Assembly: GCA_951802425.1 (NCBI GenBank)
Contig: OX637805.1
Coordinates: forward strand, 62,001-126,000
Direction of reading: 5' to 3'
Source: Clavaria fumosa
Taxonomy: Eukaryota > Basidiomycota > Agaricomycetes > Agaricales > Clavariaceae
DNA: 64,000 bases
In this document: one piece after another, positions 21,826 through 33,700 of the stretch
How positions within the stretch are numbered: the stretch's first letter is position 1
Layout of the letters: each line of letters starts with the position of its first letter
Position numbers and translations under genes: made by a program
The notes under the pieces: generated by a model
Seen by the model: the letters and a program-made list of their open reading frames with translations, nothing else
The model's database searches: none
What the model was told of the DNA's origin: nothing

Positions 21826-24800
21826 CTAAACTCCGAGTGGTCCGGGTCTGTCAGGGTAAGCGGAGTGGAAGTCCGCGACAAGGTCCGGGGCGTGCTCAAG
21901 CTCCGTGGCGAGCAGCCAGGAGGTCTCTTCGTCGGTTCCTTCGTAACCTGTCCACCGGACCAGGTAGAGTAGCTTACAATTCTTCCTCCGGTTGTCGTAC
22001 TTAGAATCCAAAATCTCCGTGATCTCGAATTCCAGTTCTCCGTCGACAACTACGGGTTCCGGAGGGGGCTGGATCCGGTTCGGAATGGTGTTCGGTGTCG
22101 CTAATTCCAGCATTGACACGTGGAAGACCGGATGTACGGAGCGGAGGGTTTCCGGGAGTCGGAGCGTGAAGGAGCTTCGTCCGGCTTGAGCGATGATCTC
22201 GTAAGGTCCGAGCATTTTCTCGCTGAGCTTTTTGGACGGTCGGGTGGTGCGGAAGAATTCCGCCTTAACGAAAACTTTGTTTCCGACGTGGAAATCCGGG
22301 GCCGGAAGACGGTGCCGGTCAGCGGACTTTTGGTACCGTTGCTGCGCGGCAAGGATTTGTTGCCGGAGTTCCTGGTGGAGAGTTTCCAGGTCAGCGACAT
22401 ATGTCCGGGCACGGGAGGAGGTCATGTCCTGGTTGACGCGGACGGAGATGCTAGGGTGGTAACCCTTGTTAGCAAAGAACGGTGAAATTCCGGTCGTCTC
22501 GCTCGGAGCATTGTTGTAAGCGAACTCCGTGAGCGGGAGGAGTTCAGACCAATTGTCTTGCTGATAGTTACAGTAAGACCGGAGATACTGCTCCAGGGTC
22601 TGATTTAACCGTTCGGTTTGTCCGTCTGCCTCCGGGTGATGTCCGGACATGAAATGGAGAGTCATGTCGAGCGCTTTCCCGAGGGAGCGGAAAAAGTGAG
22701 AAACGAATTCCGGTCCGCGATCGGAGGTTACGTGCGAGGGAACTCCGTGCTTGGAGAAAACGTGCTGGATGAAAAGTCCGGCAAGGTCCGTCGATGTAAC
22801 TGTGTCGAAAGTCGGGGTGAAAATTCCTTGCTTGGAAAAGCGGTCAACTACGACAAGGATGGAATTAAATCCGTCGGATTGCGGGAGGTGTTCAATAAAG
22901 TCCATGGAGATTGAATTCCATGGTAATTCCGGGACCGGGAGTTGGTGGAGGAGACCGTAAGGTCGGTGCCTTCGGGGCTTCGACCTGCCACAGTTAGTAC
23001 AGGAGTTGCAATACTCCGAGACAAAACTGCGAAGTCCGGGCCACGTATACTCCCTTCGGATCAAATCCAGGGTTTTGTTCTGTCCGAAATGTCCGGAGAT
23101 CGGGTGATCGTGCCTGTACAGCAGGACACGGAGTCGGAGGTCGTTGGAGTCTGGAACATATATCCGGTCGTCCAGTCGCAGGAAGCCGGACGCATCTACA
23201 GTCCACCGGGGATTATCTCCGGTGCCCGAGAGAACTTTGTCCAGGCGTGTGCTTGCGACCGGATCATCGCGGAGCGAGTTCCGGATGTCCGTTCGGAGTT
23301 TTTCCTCGTCCATGACAAGGACGGATCGGAGTGCGAGTCCTTCGAGGGAGGTTGCTCGGAGGGAGGTGGCCAGCTGTTCGGAGGTGAAAATCGGTCGGAG
23401 GTTCTGCGGATTTACGCTGGCGTAGCCACTATCTCCCTCTTTGGGGTAAACGTCCCATCGTCGGGTAAGAGTGTCGGGTTTTGTTCCAAGTTTTCCGGGG
23501 CGGAATCGGATAACCATGTTGAAACCGGAGAGGAATTCCGACCACCGGGCTTGTCTCCGAGACAAAGTCCGGGTAGTTCCGAAGTATTCCAGGTTCTTGT
23601 GGTCCGTAATAACGTGGACCGGAATAGCGGAACCTTCGAGGTAGTGACGCCACTCACCGAATGCCTCGAATATGGCCAGGAGTTCCTTGTCGTGGGTGTC
23701 GTAGTTCAACTCCGCGTCATGCAGTGTCCGGGAGTGAAAAGCGACTGGATGAATTTCTCCGGGTGGCGATTCCACGGAGAGTATCGCGGCGACCGCGTAG
23801 TCCGAAGCGTCTGTTTCCACAATTATTGGGACGTCCGGGACGAAGTTCGCCAGTATCGGGGCCGAGGTAAAAGCCGTCTTGAGGGTTTCGAAGGCTTCCC
23901 GGCAGTCGGGGTTGAAGTTCCAGATAGTGGACTTCCGTGTGAGTCGGGTTAGAGGGACGACGATGTCGGAGTACCGGAAGACGAATCTCCGGTAGAAGTT
24001 GGCGAATCCGAGGAAGGATTGGACGTCCTTCACTTTCCGGGGCTCCGGCCATTCCGTAATGGCTTTCACCTTCGCCGGGTCCATCGCGAGTCCTTCCGGA
24101 GAGAGCAGGAAACCTAGGTACTCAACTCTTTCAGTATGGAAAAAGCATTTCCCTGCGTGAGCGAAAAGTCCGTTGGCGCGTAAGCGCCGGAATACTTCTC
24201 GGACATGCTCTACGTGCGTTTCCAGGTTGTCGGAGTATACCAGGATGTCGTCCAGATAGACGATCATGAATTTGTCCAGGAGGTCGGAAAACACATCGTT
24301 TACGAAGTGTTGGAATGCCGCAGGGGCGTTAGTAAGTCCGAAGGGCATAACGCACCATTCGAACGAACCGTACCGGGTCCGGAAGGCGGTTTTCCATTCG
24401 TCGCCTTCCGCGATCCGGACCAGATGGTACGCGTGCCGGAGATCGATTTTGGTGTAAACCTTCGCACTTCCGGCTACGTCCAGCAGATCGCGGGTCAGGG
24501 GAATCGGGTATCGGTCTTTGCGGGTAATCCGGTTCAGGGCTCGGAAGTCCACGCATAGCCGGAGACTTCCATCCTTTTTCCGGACGAATAAAACAGGAGC
24601 TCCATGGGAAGAGCTGGTCGGGCGGATAAATCCGATGCGGAGATGTTCATCGAGGAAATCCCGCAGTGTACGGAGCTCCGTCTGGGAGAGGGAATATATT
24701 GGCCCATGGGGCGGAGTTTTACCTTCTTCCAGATTAATCCGGAGGTCGTATGGCCGATGCGGAGCTAGAGTGTCCGCTTTCGTCTTGCTGAACACATCAG

Positions 24801-25532
24801 CGAAGTCGTGGTATTCCTCCGGGACGGAGGACAGGTCCACCTGTTCGGTCGCGACGGAGCGGACGGTCGTTTCGTTACCAAAGTGGTGCAGCATGAAAGT
24901 CCGAGATCCCTTTGATTCGGAGATCTTGGTAAATTCCACCGCGTTGACAAAACGAATCTCCGCGTGCCGTGGTGGTGATTTCGGAGGGGGAGTGAGGACC
25001 GTAGTTCCCACTTTCGGAGTCGGGGTTCGGGGGTCGGAGGTCGGATTTGATGTTCGGGAATACTCCGGTGTCCGGAATTCGACACTGCCTCTAACCCAGT
25101 CAACCAACGGGTTGTAGCGGGTGAGCCAGTTATATCCGAGGACAGCGGAGCAGGCGGGATCCATTCGGGCTACCAGGAATTCTAACTTAAAAAGTTCTCC
25201 AGTAGGGAATCGGACGGAGAGGGTGAGCTTGGAGTCGACGACGTCCGTAGAGGAGCCATCGAAGAGTCGGAGTGACATGGGAGAAATCGGAGTTGTCCGG
25301 AGTTTGTTTTCCTTAACGAAGTCGGGACTTATGAAACAGTGCGATGACCCGGAATCAACCAGGGTCCGGAAATACGGGGAACGATCTATATTCGGAGCAG
25401 ACAAAGTTATATACAGGGAGTCGGAGGAAGGGGAAACGGCAGATGCGCCGAGGCGGAACTCGTAACGTGCACTGGCTGGGGCGGCGCGGTCCTCCGGTAG
25501 TGCGGACTTCGAAGGGCCGCTCAGGAGTTTTT
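21826..25532 (-). CDS. pol: Chromovirus Pol polyprotein
   Basis: Pol follows gag in the -1 frame; the frame is open from the slippery site at about 25530 to the stop at 21826. Residue numbers here count from the TTG at 25404. An aspartic protease has DSG at 17-19. RT has YLDD at 383-386, RNase H starts with TDAS at 531-534, and the integrase zinc region has HHCC from H765 to C805. The catalytic D835, D895 and E931 give the D,D-35-E spacing. A chromodomain lies at about 1125-1180 (LYLVRWTGY, ETSWLL), which classifies the element as a chromovirus that may be guided to heterochromatin. No internal stop is seen, and all key catalytic residues are present. Confidence 0.95.
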
Positions 25533-26572
25533 TGCCCGAGCAGCCGCAGCCTTAACCTCCGGAACTGTGTCGGAGGTCGTGACGGTTCGGGCCTTCTTGC
25601 CCTGCGTGTTCCGGGACTTCGGGCAGTCCTTCGCAACATGTCCGGTACCTCCGCAAACAAGGCAGAGGTTGTTGTCGAAGCGGCGTTTCCGTTCCTCCGG
25701 AGTTAGCTTCCCGTCTTTGCCGATCTTGTTGTCCTTCGGGGGATCGGTCTTTCGTGCGGATCCGGAGGCGTTCGAAGTTCCTCCGGAATTGTTGGCGGGT
25801 TTGTTTCCTCCGGACGATTGTCCGGAGTTGTTTCCTTGGCGGGGCTTGCTGTCGGATTTAGCGGGCGCGTCACGGGAACGTTCTCCTTGACGCTCCCAGT
25901 ATCGCGCGTCGATGTCCTGGCAGAGTTTGCGCAGGACAGGGAGGGAAGTCGGTTTCCCGACTCGGGAGATCTCGTCCTTGAGGCGGTTCGGGAGTCCGCG
26001 GTAATAGTTGTGCCGGAGCGCGGCTTCGTCCCACCGGAGCCGCGCGGCAATCCGGTTAAACTCGACATTGTACGTCGTGATCCGTTGGGAGTCTTTCATG
26101 TGGAGGCGGTCGAGTTCGGCCTCCGCATCTCTGACGGGATCGTGCGGTCCGAAGTTATCCCGGAGTTCCTGGACGAATAAGTTCCAGTCGGAAATCCAGT
26201 CGGCGTCCGGGGCTTCGCCTAGGAGAGCGGGTTCGAACCACTCGAGAGCAGTTCCCTGCAGGAAGGAGATGGCAAAGTTAATTTTCACCGAGTCCTCGCT
26301 GAAAGTCCTCGGGCGGTCTCGGAAATTCAATTCGCATTGGACCAAGAAACTGCGGAGTTTCTTGGTATTGGAACCGTTGAACGGTTCCGGTTCCTTGACG
26401 CGGGAGGACGACGTGCCTCGTTCCTTGGTGGACGCGGCCAAGGCGCGGATCGCGTTCGCGAGGTTCGGGGCTTCGGTGTCGGGGTCGGATAAGGGGGAGT
26501 CGGGCTGTTCAGCCGGAGGGGAACGGGAGCGGGTTGGGCCGGTTCGTCCCCCTCGCCAGGAGGGGTTGGATT
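25521..26572 (-). CDS. gag: Chromovirus Gag with zinc knuckle
   Basis: Retrotransposon Gag core (LRSFLVQCELNFR, GTALEWFEP), a polar linker, then a CCHC zinc knuckle (CLVCGGTGHVAKDC, exact C-x2-C-x4-H-x4-C). Stop TGA at 25523-25521. The frame contains no ATG near its 5' end. The likely start is the ATG at 26659, 32 bp after the LTR, in a neighbouring frame, and moving between frames needs one extra base in the G run at 26518-26521 (plus strand). That suggests either a 1-bp deletion in this copy or an unusual start. Confidence 0.88.
25527..25533 (-). promoter_or_regulatory. -1 ribosomal frameshift slippery site
   Basis: AAAAAAC read as A AAA AAC in the gag frame, followed by TCC TGA (gag stop). 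The -1 frame continues without a stop into pol. The heptamer is canonical and correctly phased. A downstream stimulatory structure was not evaluated. Confidence 0.75.
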
Positions 26573-26659
26573 AATGAGTTCTCCAACGTCGGACCCACCA
26601 GGGGTCGTCGGTCTGGCACTTGGGCGCAAGCGGCCACTGCGTCGGGGGGGTTCGGACAT
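26327..26659 (-). CDS. Leader ORF overlapping gag, probable Gag N-terminus
   Basis: ATG at 26659, 32 bp downstream of the 5' LTR. It is Pro/Arg-rich and overlaps gag in another frame. The first 50 or so codons look like a natural Gag N-terminus; past the G run at 26518-26521 the natural continuation is in the gag frame. Confidence 0.5.
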   Translation of the reverse strand: MSEPPRRSGRLRPSARPTTPGGSDVGELINPTPPGEGDEPAQPAPVPLRLNSPTPPYPTPTPKPRTSRTRSAPWPRPPRNEARRPPASRNRNRSTVPIPRNSAVSWSNAN

Positions 26660-26690
26660 TGTGAGCGCAGAGTGGTCAGTCTGATAATAC

Positions 26691-27437
26691 TGTTACGTCT
26701 ATGTCGCAGAGGTCGGGCGGAGTAAAGTCCGGGCAGGAATGACAAAGTCCGGGCGTGTATGACAAAGTCCGGGCAGGAGTAACGAAGTCCGGGCGCGGTG
26801 GGGCGATCCGGAGTTTGGGCGGAGTTGGACTTGGGTTCGGACGAGACTTGGCGAACGTATTGAAACGACGCCCTCTGCGGATCAGTGTCTCGGATTTCGG
26901 GAAGTCGAAGGAGACGGGTTTCGGGCTTTAGCGGAGTAGAATGCGAGTGGGCGAGGTTGATTATCAGACTGGCTAGACAAGGCGGTAATCTACGAGTACT
27001 TATACTAAAGTCCGGGGCGATGCTAGCGACGGAGATAACTCCGGTACGACTACGGAATCTGTTCGTAGCTACGGAGAAATGTCCGGGAGTCAGGAGAAGA
27101 TCTTTACAACGGGACTACGGGACGGAGACGGAATCTGATCGGGACAAACGTTAAACTACTAACTATGATTGTACAGATGTTTCCGGGAGTCCATCAATTG
27201 TCCGGGCGACGGGTCTGGGGCAGGACCAGTTCCTGGTTGCTCGAAGCAACAGCAACTAGTGCGGACATCAGTTGGTGGCCCTTCAGGCACACTTCCTGAT
27301 CCTGCGCTACGTCGCGCAAGTAAAGTCCGGCGCTCTGGACATAAGTCCGAGAGCCCGGAGTTGAGAACGGGGGTCCGGAGACCGCTGGAGAAGGTCGGAG
27401 AAGGCCGGAGAATAGTCCGGTTGGCACGGGCGTGACA
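26691..27437 (-). repeat. 5' LTR of chromovirus
   Basis: 747 bp. It differs from the 3' LTR by five transitions, all at CpG. Transcription should start here on the minus strand. Confidence 0.92.
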
Positions 27438-27442
27438 GCAAT

Positions 27443-28697
27443 CCTGAGAACTGGTGATGCAACCACAGTGGGCAGCATCCAGAATCAGGTCCAGATTCGG
27501 ACTCGCTGCAGCAAGGATAGAATCAGAGTCCCGGAGTAGGTGTGGAGTATGCGCTGGCCAAGCGCCCATCGGAGTCCGTGCCCGGATCGGGCTGGAGTCG
27601 GATCGGAGTTTTGGAGTCAGATATCCACAAGTGCAGGAGTCCTCAAATTGTTAGGCTTGTACACTGGACAATCAGCGGATTGTATATGGTACAGCCAGGT
27701 GTCCAAAGGACCAAGTCACACAAGGGGACAAGATCAGAGTTCAGAGGGCCATGTCGAGACAAGACAGTGGGCCACAAAGCAAGACAAAGTGTCTGGAGTT
27801 CGGAGTTCTGGATTTCGGAGGTCTGGAGTTTGACAGTCTGGAGTTCAGAGGTCTGCAGTTTGGAACTTTGGTGCTCGGCATTTGGCATTTCCCATCTCGG
27901 AGTTTCGCAATGTGGTAATCCACAAAGGAAACGAGCACAAGGACAGCTCAAAAAGGAGCAATATCGGAGTTCCGGAGTTTGGAGGTTCGGAGTTTTGGGG
28001 GTCTGGAGCTCGGAGTTCAGCATTTCCCGTCTCGGAGTTTCACAACATGGTAATCCATGCAGGAAACGAGCGCAAGGAAAGCTCAAAATAGAGCAATATC
28101 GGAGTTCTGGAGTTCGGAGGTTCGGAGCTTTGGGAGTCTGGGGCTTGGAGTTTGGCATTTCCCGTCTCGGAGTTTCACAACATGGTAATCCATGAAGGAA
28201 ATGAGCACAAGGAAAGCACAAACAAGAGCCAGAGACTGGATATCCAGCATTCCCCATCTCGGAGTGGCCAGAGACGGAGTCCGGATATCCGGAGTTCGGA
28301 GTTTCCCATCTCAGAGCCTCGCAACATGGGATATGAAGGAGGCGAGCCAGGGAGAACCCAGGAACAGGGGGCCAGAGTTCAGAAGTCCAGCATTCGGTGT
28401 TTTCCTGCCTCAATTCTCCCAACATGAAGGAGATGAGCTAAGGAGCACTGGGAATTGTTGGCTGGGCTTTGGAAAATGTCCTAGTTGTATCGCCGTGGAC
28501 AGACAGCTTGTGGCAAATCCAGGTCCGGAGCAAATGCACACAAAGTGTGCTCGAACAGACCGGAGTTTCGGAGCGGAGTTTCGGATCGGAGGTTCGGATC
28601 GGACCTTTGGCTTTTGCAGCAAGGAGCAAGGCAAGCAGTAGCACAAAGGGCAAGCAAAGGACCAGTTGTATACACAAGGTTGTTAGTTCGAATATAC
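27443..28697. repeat. Internal region of non-autonomous element, right part
   Basis: No coding domain. Between about 27885 and 28290 there are three tandem copies of a unit of about 135 bp, each with CATTTCCCRTCTCGGAGTTT and a GGAAAYGAGCRCAAGG-like segment, embedded in GGAGTTCGGAG-rich sequence. The sequence just before the right LTR (GAATATAC) resembles that next to the chromovirus 5' LTR (GATAATAC). Confidence 0.7.
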
Positions 28698-29539
28698 TGT
28701 TAAGATCTGATTCTTTGCTTCAAAGCAGGAGTAGGAGGGGTAGTGTAGAGGAGACCAAAAAGGAGGGTGGCAAAGGCGAAGCCGGAGCGGAGCGGAGTCC
28801 GGTCGGAGTCCGGATCGGAGTTGCGCAAGGACTTCTCCTCTACACAAAGGAGAAGGACTAGAAGGAGGTCAAAGGTGTTGGGACTATGGCCTCAACTTAT
28901 GGGTTGTGCCACCACGTGTATATGTGTCCCAATTTAACCTTGCTGGTACTTTGCTTTCCAGGACAAGGAAGGATGAAGTCCGAAGGGAAATCGCCTGGAG
29001 TCCGTTGGAGTCCGCCGGAGTTTTGCAGAACTTGTCGGGACTGTCAAGAACAGTGAGGACGAAGTCGCTTAACGCACAGACCAAGTGACAAGGACCAGAA
29101 ATAATGTTAATATTCGAACTGAGGATCATGGAGATACATGGGGGCTTATATGCTACTAGGGTAGGGCATAGGGCAGACTGTGAAACATGAATATATCAAA
29201 TATGCATAGTAATTTCACCTGAGGAGTGGGAAGGCATAGATGATACATGTAAGGCAAAGAATAAGTTCCCATGGGTAGTGGGCATTGTCCCAATGGTTAC
29301 CAACCATGGAATAGCGCCAGGGAACATGCTAGAAACAAAGTCCATATGGTCCGAAGGACCGATATCGAAGTCCGACGAAAGTCCGGTCCGGAACTTCAGA
29401 GTTGGAGCCGGAGCGGAGATGGAGCGGAGCGGAGTTTGGGCAGAACTGTGTCGGAGATGCCGGAGATGCTTCGGAGTTGCGTTGGAGGTGCTTCGGAGGT
29501 GTTTCGGAGGTGATTAGGTGACTGGATAGGACCGTGACA
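28698..29539 (-). repeat. Right LTR of non-autonomous element
   Basis: 842 bp, same ends as the left copy; right target duplication CAAGG at 29540-29544. Confidence 0.85.
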
Positions 29540-29758
29540 CAAGGACTATGCTGTTAGGATAGGAGCAACAAGGGATCATTCGCAGAAAAACAGTTTAGTC
29601 TGTTTAGCATGTTATATGATAGTGGTCATCATTTAGAGCATCCATGATCAATTTCAAGAGATTTTCACAGTTAGATCTTGTGCTGTGAGGCCTGCAAACT
29701 TGTAGGGGTACTTGTGTTGTTTAGGTTTGTAGGAAGGCAACTGTAGTCCTGGATGTGG

Positions 29759-30209
29759 CAGAGTAATTGAAACAAAGTCAGGGTGTATTATTCATGCACT
29801 ATACTCAATCTTTCAATGTGATCCCATTTGATTTAGGTGCCACCACAAGTACAAACTTGTGTGAGGATGTGAGAACTGGATTCTGACTATATGCTAGAAT
29901 TGTTGCTTTGTGGGTGATGGGAGGGGGGAGAGAGGGATGGAATATGATAGGTATGGGATGGCCCAGTATAGCATTGCAATTGTTTTGGAATCCTATGGTT
30001 GGTTTTGATAAACGGGAGAATTTTGACTGGGTTAGTCAGCAGCTTTGGCATGCATTGGGAAATGAGTTTTGGGAAAATGTAAACCATGGAAATTGAGGAT
30101 AAGAAGGGTAGATATAGGCACACAAAATTTCAAAAGACTAGCTTGAGTGGTTAGCTTGCAGTGAAAGAAAGCGCAGATACTCCATCTGCACAAGGACTAT
30201 GCTGTTAGA
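29759..30209. repeat. Direct repeat B (uninterrupted copy)
   Basis: Counterpart of 17096-17532. It runs through CTGCACAAGGACTATGCTGTTAG without the LTR element and so displays the empty insertion site. About 200 bp of unmatched DNA (29558-29758) separates it from the end of copy A. Confidence 0.75.
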
Positions 30210-30730
30210 ATCTCCGTCCGCTCGGGGACCTGATTTCGCCACAGTGCCCAGTCTGTCATGCTGTTCGTACACTGACAATTGGCACTGAGATGGCAAAGCC
30301 CAGTTTTTATTCTGTCTCTTGTTCACGTGGCTGGAAAGGGCAGAAAGCAGGCAAGAGTGGCTTGGAGATTACGAGTGGAGGAATTGCGGGCTGGGGGAAG
30401 CGCCTCCTGTATGGGACTCCTGCCAGCTTCTTGACCATCTGGAAGGCCTCCCAAAATTTTTACTACATGTTCTAGGAATTTCTTGCCTTGTACAAATAAT
30501 TTCTACGTTGTGAAATCATACTTCTGCTTCATGAATCATTTTTTCTGTCATGTGAACTGTTGTAGTTCAATCATGCATTTGACAGCAGTGACCAAGTTTT
30601 TCACATGTTATGTATGAAAAACTATGATCATTTTATATTTATCTACACTGTTGCTCAGAGTAACAACAAGCTGTTGAGACTTCATGACACAATGTGAATC
30701 TAGTGGCGAGCTTCAGGACAAAGGCTGCAC
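30210..30730. other. Spacer before KDZ gene, nothing recognised
   Basis: Only short frames; likely the 5' flank of the KDZ element. Confidence 0.4.
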
Positions 30731-33700
30731 GTGATGAGGCTTCGTTGGTCATGTTCCTGTCTCACCTCATGTGATCATGTGACTTTGTTTAATGTGAAAC
30801 CAACCATGCATGCAGTCATTTGCAAGAAAGGAGCAACACGAGCCATAGAGAGGGTTTTGGAGGTTAAGGAGAGGACAAGGGGCAGGAAGGTGGTAGGGAG
30901 AGATCAGCCAGTATTCCAAGAAAGGAGGGCTGTATCTCAATCACCATCAAAGAAACGAGGCAGAGAGATAAGTCCTGAAGCCTTGGCTTCAATGACTTTG
31001 GAATTTGAGACACCAAAAAGTCCTACTCCCAAACGTTTGCGGAAGGGAAAGGTGTGCAAACCAAACACACTGTATGACCATATGTCTTACTCAAAATTAT
31101 TTAGACTCAAAATGACTTCCTGCAAGAGTGGAAAGAGGATGCGTGCAGTCTTCACCTCTCTGCAATAGTTGGACTTGAGGCTCTCCCACATGACTCTAGT
31201 TGTGTGGTTTGTGGTGGACCATTAGCCTTATTTCGTTGTCTTGACTGTTGCCAGGGCCAACAAGTTCTTTGTCACAACTGTTGCCTGGTACAACATCAAC
31301 ATCTTCCTTTCCATCATATACGGAGATGGACAGGGAAGTTCTTTGAGAGAGAGGACCTGGGAAATTTAGGACTCCTTATTCACCTTGGACATGATGGGAA
31401 ACCTTGCCCAACACTCTTTGCCAGTTCTGTTCACACCCCTGGGGATGACATCTGGGAGGATGATCTTGTTCACGAGGGAGAATCAGAAGGGGACATACAA
31501 CCAGATGTTGAGGATGGTGCATTTCAGAGGGGAAAAAGCATGGTGTTTGTGACTACCTCAGGAATCTACAAGCATCAAGTGCAATGGTGTAATTGTGAAG
31601 ATGCCCTACCAGCACACATGCAGCTGCTTTGTATGCGATTTTTCCCATCTACCCTCAAGAGGCCCTCCACAGCGTTTACCTTCAATGTCCTTGATCAGTT
31701 TCATATTGAAACTTTGGAGTGCCACACATCAGCTTGTAATTTCTACACCAAGCTGCAGAGAATAACATACAACAGGCTTCCTTCACTTGTTCCAGTATGT
31801 ATATCACACATGGAAAGTCTCTTTGAAAAATTATTGATTATCTTTTTCCAGGATCGTTACCGAGAACTCATGAGGGTATCAAGGGAGTGGAGGTACCTCA
31901 AGTCCTTGAAGTGGACAGGCGTTGCACATAACCCCAACCAGATGCAAAAACCTGGAGATTTGGCACTCTTTTGTCCCAGTTGTCCTCAACCTGGAATAAA
32001 TGTCTCAGAGCATGAAGTCAAACATGCAGAAGACCTGTAAGTAATTTCACATCTTGTGAAGATGTTCAGAGTAACAGGAGCATATAGATCCATCTATGAA
32101 CCATCAATTGTTGCAGATGGCAATTTCAAACTGGAAAATGTTGTAACTAAGAAGCCAGAGGAGGATGTCTATCTCAGTGATGGATGAGGTTATATGGTTG
32201 AAGATGCAGTATATCAGGAACATATTAAGGCATCTATTGAGATAAAACAGGTCCAAATTTCCTGCATTATTTCCTCTATAGTTATTGACAATTCACTTTC
32301 AGAAGTCTAAATGTCACAACCACCGTGCAATAACCCAAGCAAATGGACACAGTGGATTGCAAAGAAACCATTTACTTGCTACTGGAGTGGCTGCATCTGC
32401 ATGTGGACGCCATGGCTGTTTCTATCCTCATAGTGTAGTGGATCTCCAAAAAGGAGAGAGGTGTGTGGGGAATGCCATTGAATTCTGTTCTCCCAATTGA
32501 CATTGCCAAAGACAGATGAACATTGACTATTCTTTCTGTCAGGCTCTTAAGCAAGTCTTACTTGCCAAGAGAGTCATTTTTGTATATGATGTTGGATGTG
32601 AGTGGCACATCAATTTTCAGCAGCGAGTTGATGCCAGTGGGCACTTGTATGTGCGGGAGGATCTTGAAGTGATAACTGCAGTTGGAAAATTCCACTTAGG
32701 TGCTCACATCCAAAAATGTTTTGCACAGTTCTCTTTGAACTTTGTGCAAGGTGTGGGGCAGTTGGATGGGGAAGTATTGGAAAGCCTTTGGTCATCACTT
32801 AATAAGGCAGCAAGCCATACAAGGGGCATGTCTCAACCACATCGGCAGGAGATACTGGACAGCTACATGCAGGATTCCAATTGGAAGAAAATGTCTAGAG
32901 CATGTAAGCAAATCCCCATATTCTCACATGTGTCTTTGCTGATGACTTGGCACAGCACAATCTATTGTCACCAAGTTAAAAAAAGCAATGACTGAAAGAG
33001 AGGACAAGAAGTTAGCCCTGGATGAGTTGACAAAACGGCTTGAACCAACATTGGTATTAGAATGGAAGGACCTAGAGGAGAAGGCAATGACTCAACAGGG
33101 AGATGCTCTTTCGGTGTACGATGTCACAAATGTGAAAGGCCAGTACTTGGAAAACATATCTATAGTTGCTATATTGCCTGGCTAATGGCATACACTTTTA
33201 CACAGAACCAGGTTGTGCTGAGGTTCTACTGGAGCTTTCTCAAAAACATCGTGCAGCTGGAAATCTATCTGGCATATCTAATCTCTTGGCTCTAGGATTG
33301 AGCATAGAAGCCACTCAGTGAGTCGTATTGCAAAGTTCCATTGCCTGTCATTCACAACAAAATAGGGCCTCTTTGGTTGCCTATACACAGTCTTTGAGGC
33401 AACCCTCACTCTCTGATAAAAAGGAGTTGGAGGAAAAGTGAAGGCGCCTCCAGATTGAGATCAGCAAATATGAGAAGAAATGGGCCACTTTATCTCTCTT
33501 TGAAGAAGCCATTGAACTGCAGGCAAACCATTCATCTCAGCTCGATGAAGAAGTCAGTGTCGATGTTGCTGCTTCTGATGATGAGGAAGATGTAGTAGTA
33601 CAGCCCGAGGCTGTGACACTATTTCTGCCCTCCAATTTGTCCAAAGAAGTTCGGCAATTACATAACTTGGATGAGATGGGGAACTGGGAGGCAAAGCTTC

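Larger units (their letters stand above)
19626..27437 (-). mobile_element. Full-length Ty3/Gypsy chromovirus
   Basis: A 7,812-bp element on the minus strand with two 747-bp LTRs, 5-bp target duplication GCAAT (19621-19625 and 27438-27442), gag, pol with chromodomain, and an antisense spliced gene. LTRs differ at only 5 positions. Apart from a possible 1-base slip in the gag leader it looks intact and therefore recent. It is inserted in the internal region of its apparent non-autonomous partner. Confidence 0.92.
17533..29539. mobile_element. Non-autonomous LTR retroelement (LARD-like), interrupted by a chromovirus
   Basis: Two 842-bp LTRs (17533-18374 and 28698-29539) begin TGTTAAGATC and end GGACCGTGACA, flanked by the 5-bp duplication CAAGG (17528-17532 and 29540-29544). 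Removing the nested chromovirus leaves about 2.5 kb of internal DNA with no gag, RT or integrase, only GGAG-rich degenerate repeats. The sequence just inside the left LTR (GTATCCCCCTCTTAGGG...) closely matches the same position in the nested chromovirus, which suggests it uses that family's proteins. Confidence 0.8.

Noticed and set aside
20384..22049. 385- and 345-codon minus-strand ORFs over the antisense gene
   Set aside because: They are Pro/Arg/Leu-rich complements of a GC-rich coding region; the opposite strand has splice sites, an ATG in context and a TATA box.
22942..23952. 336-codon plus-strand ORF within pol
   Set aside because: Shadow of the reverse transcriptase coding region on the other strand; lacks a domain.
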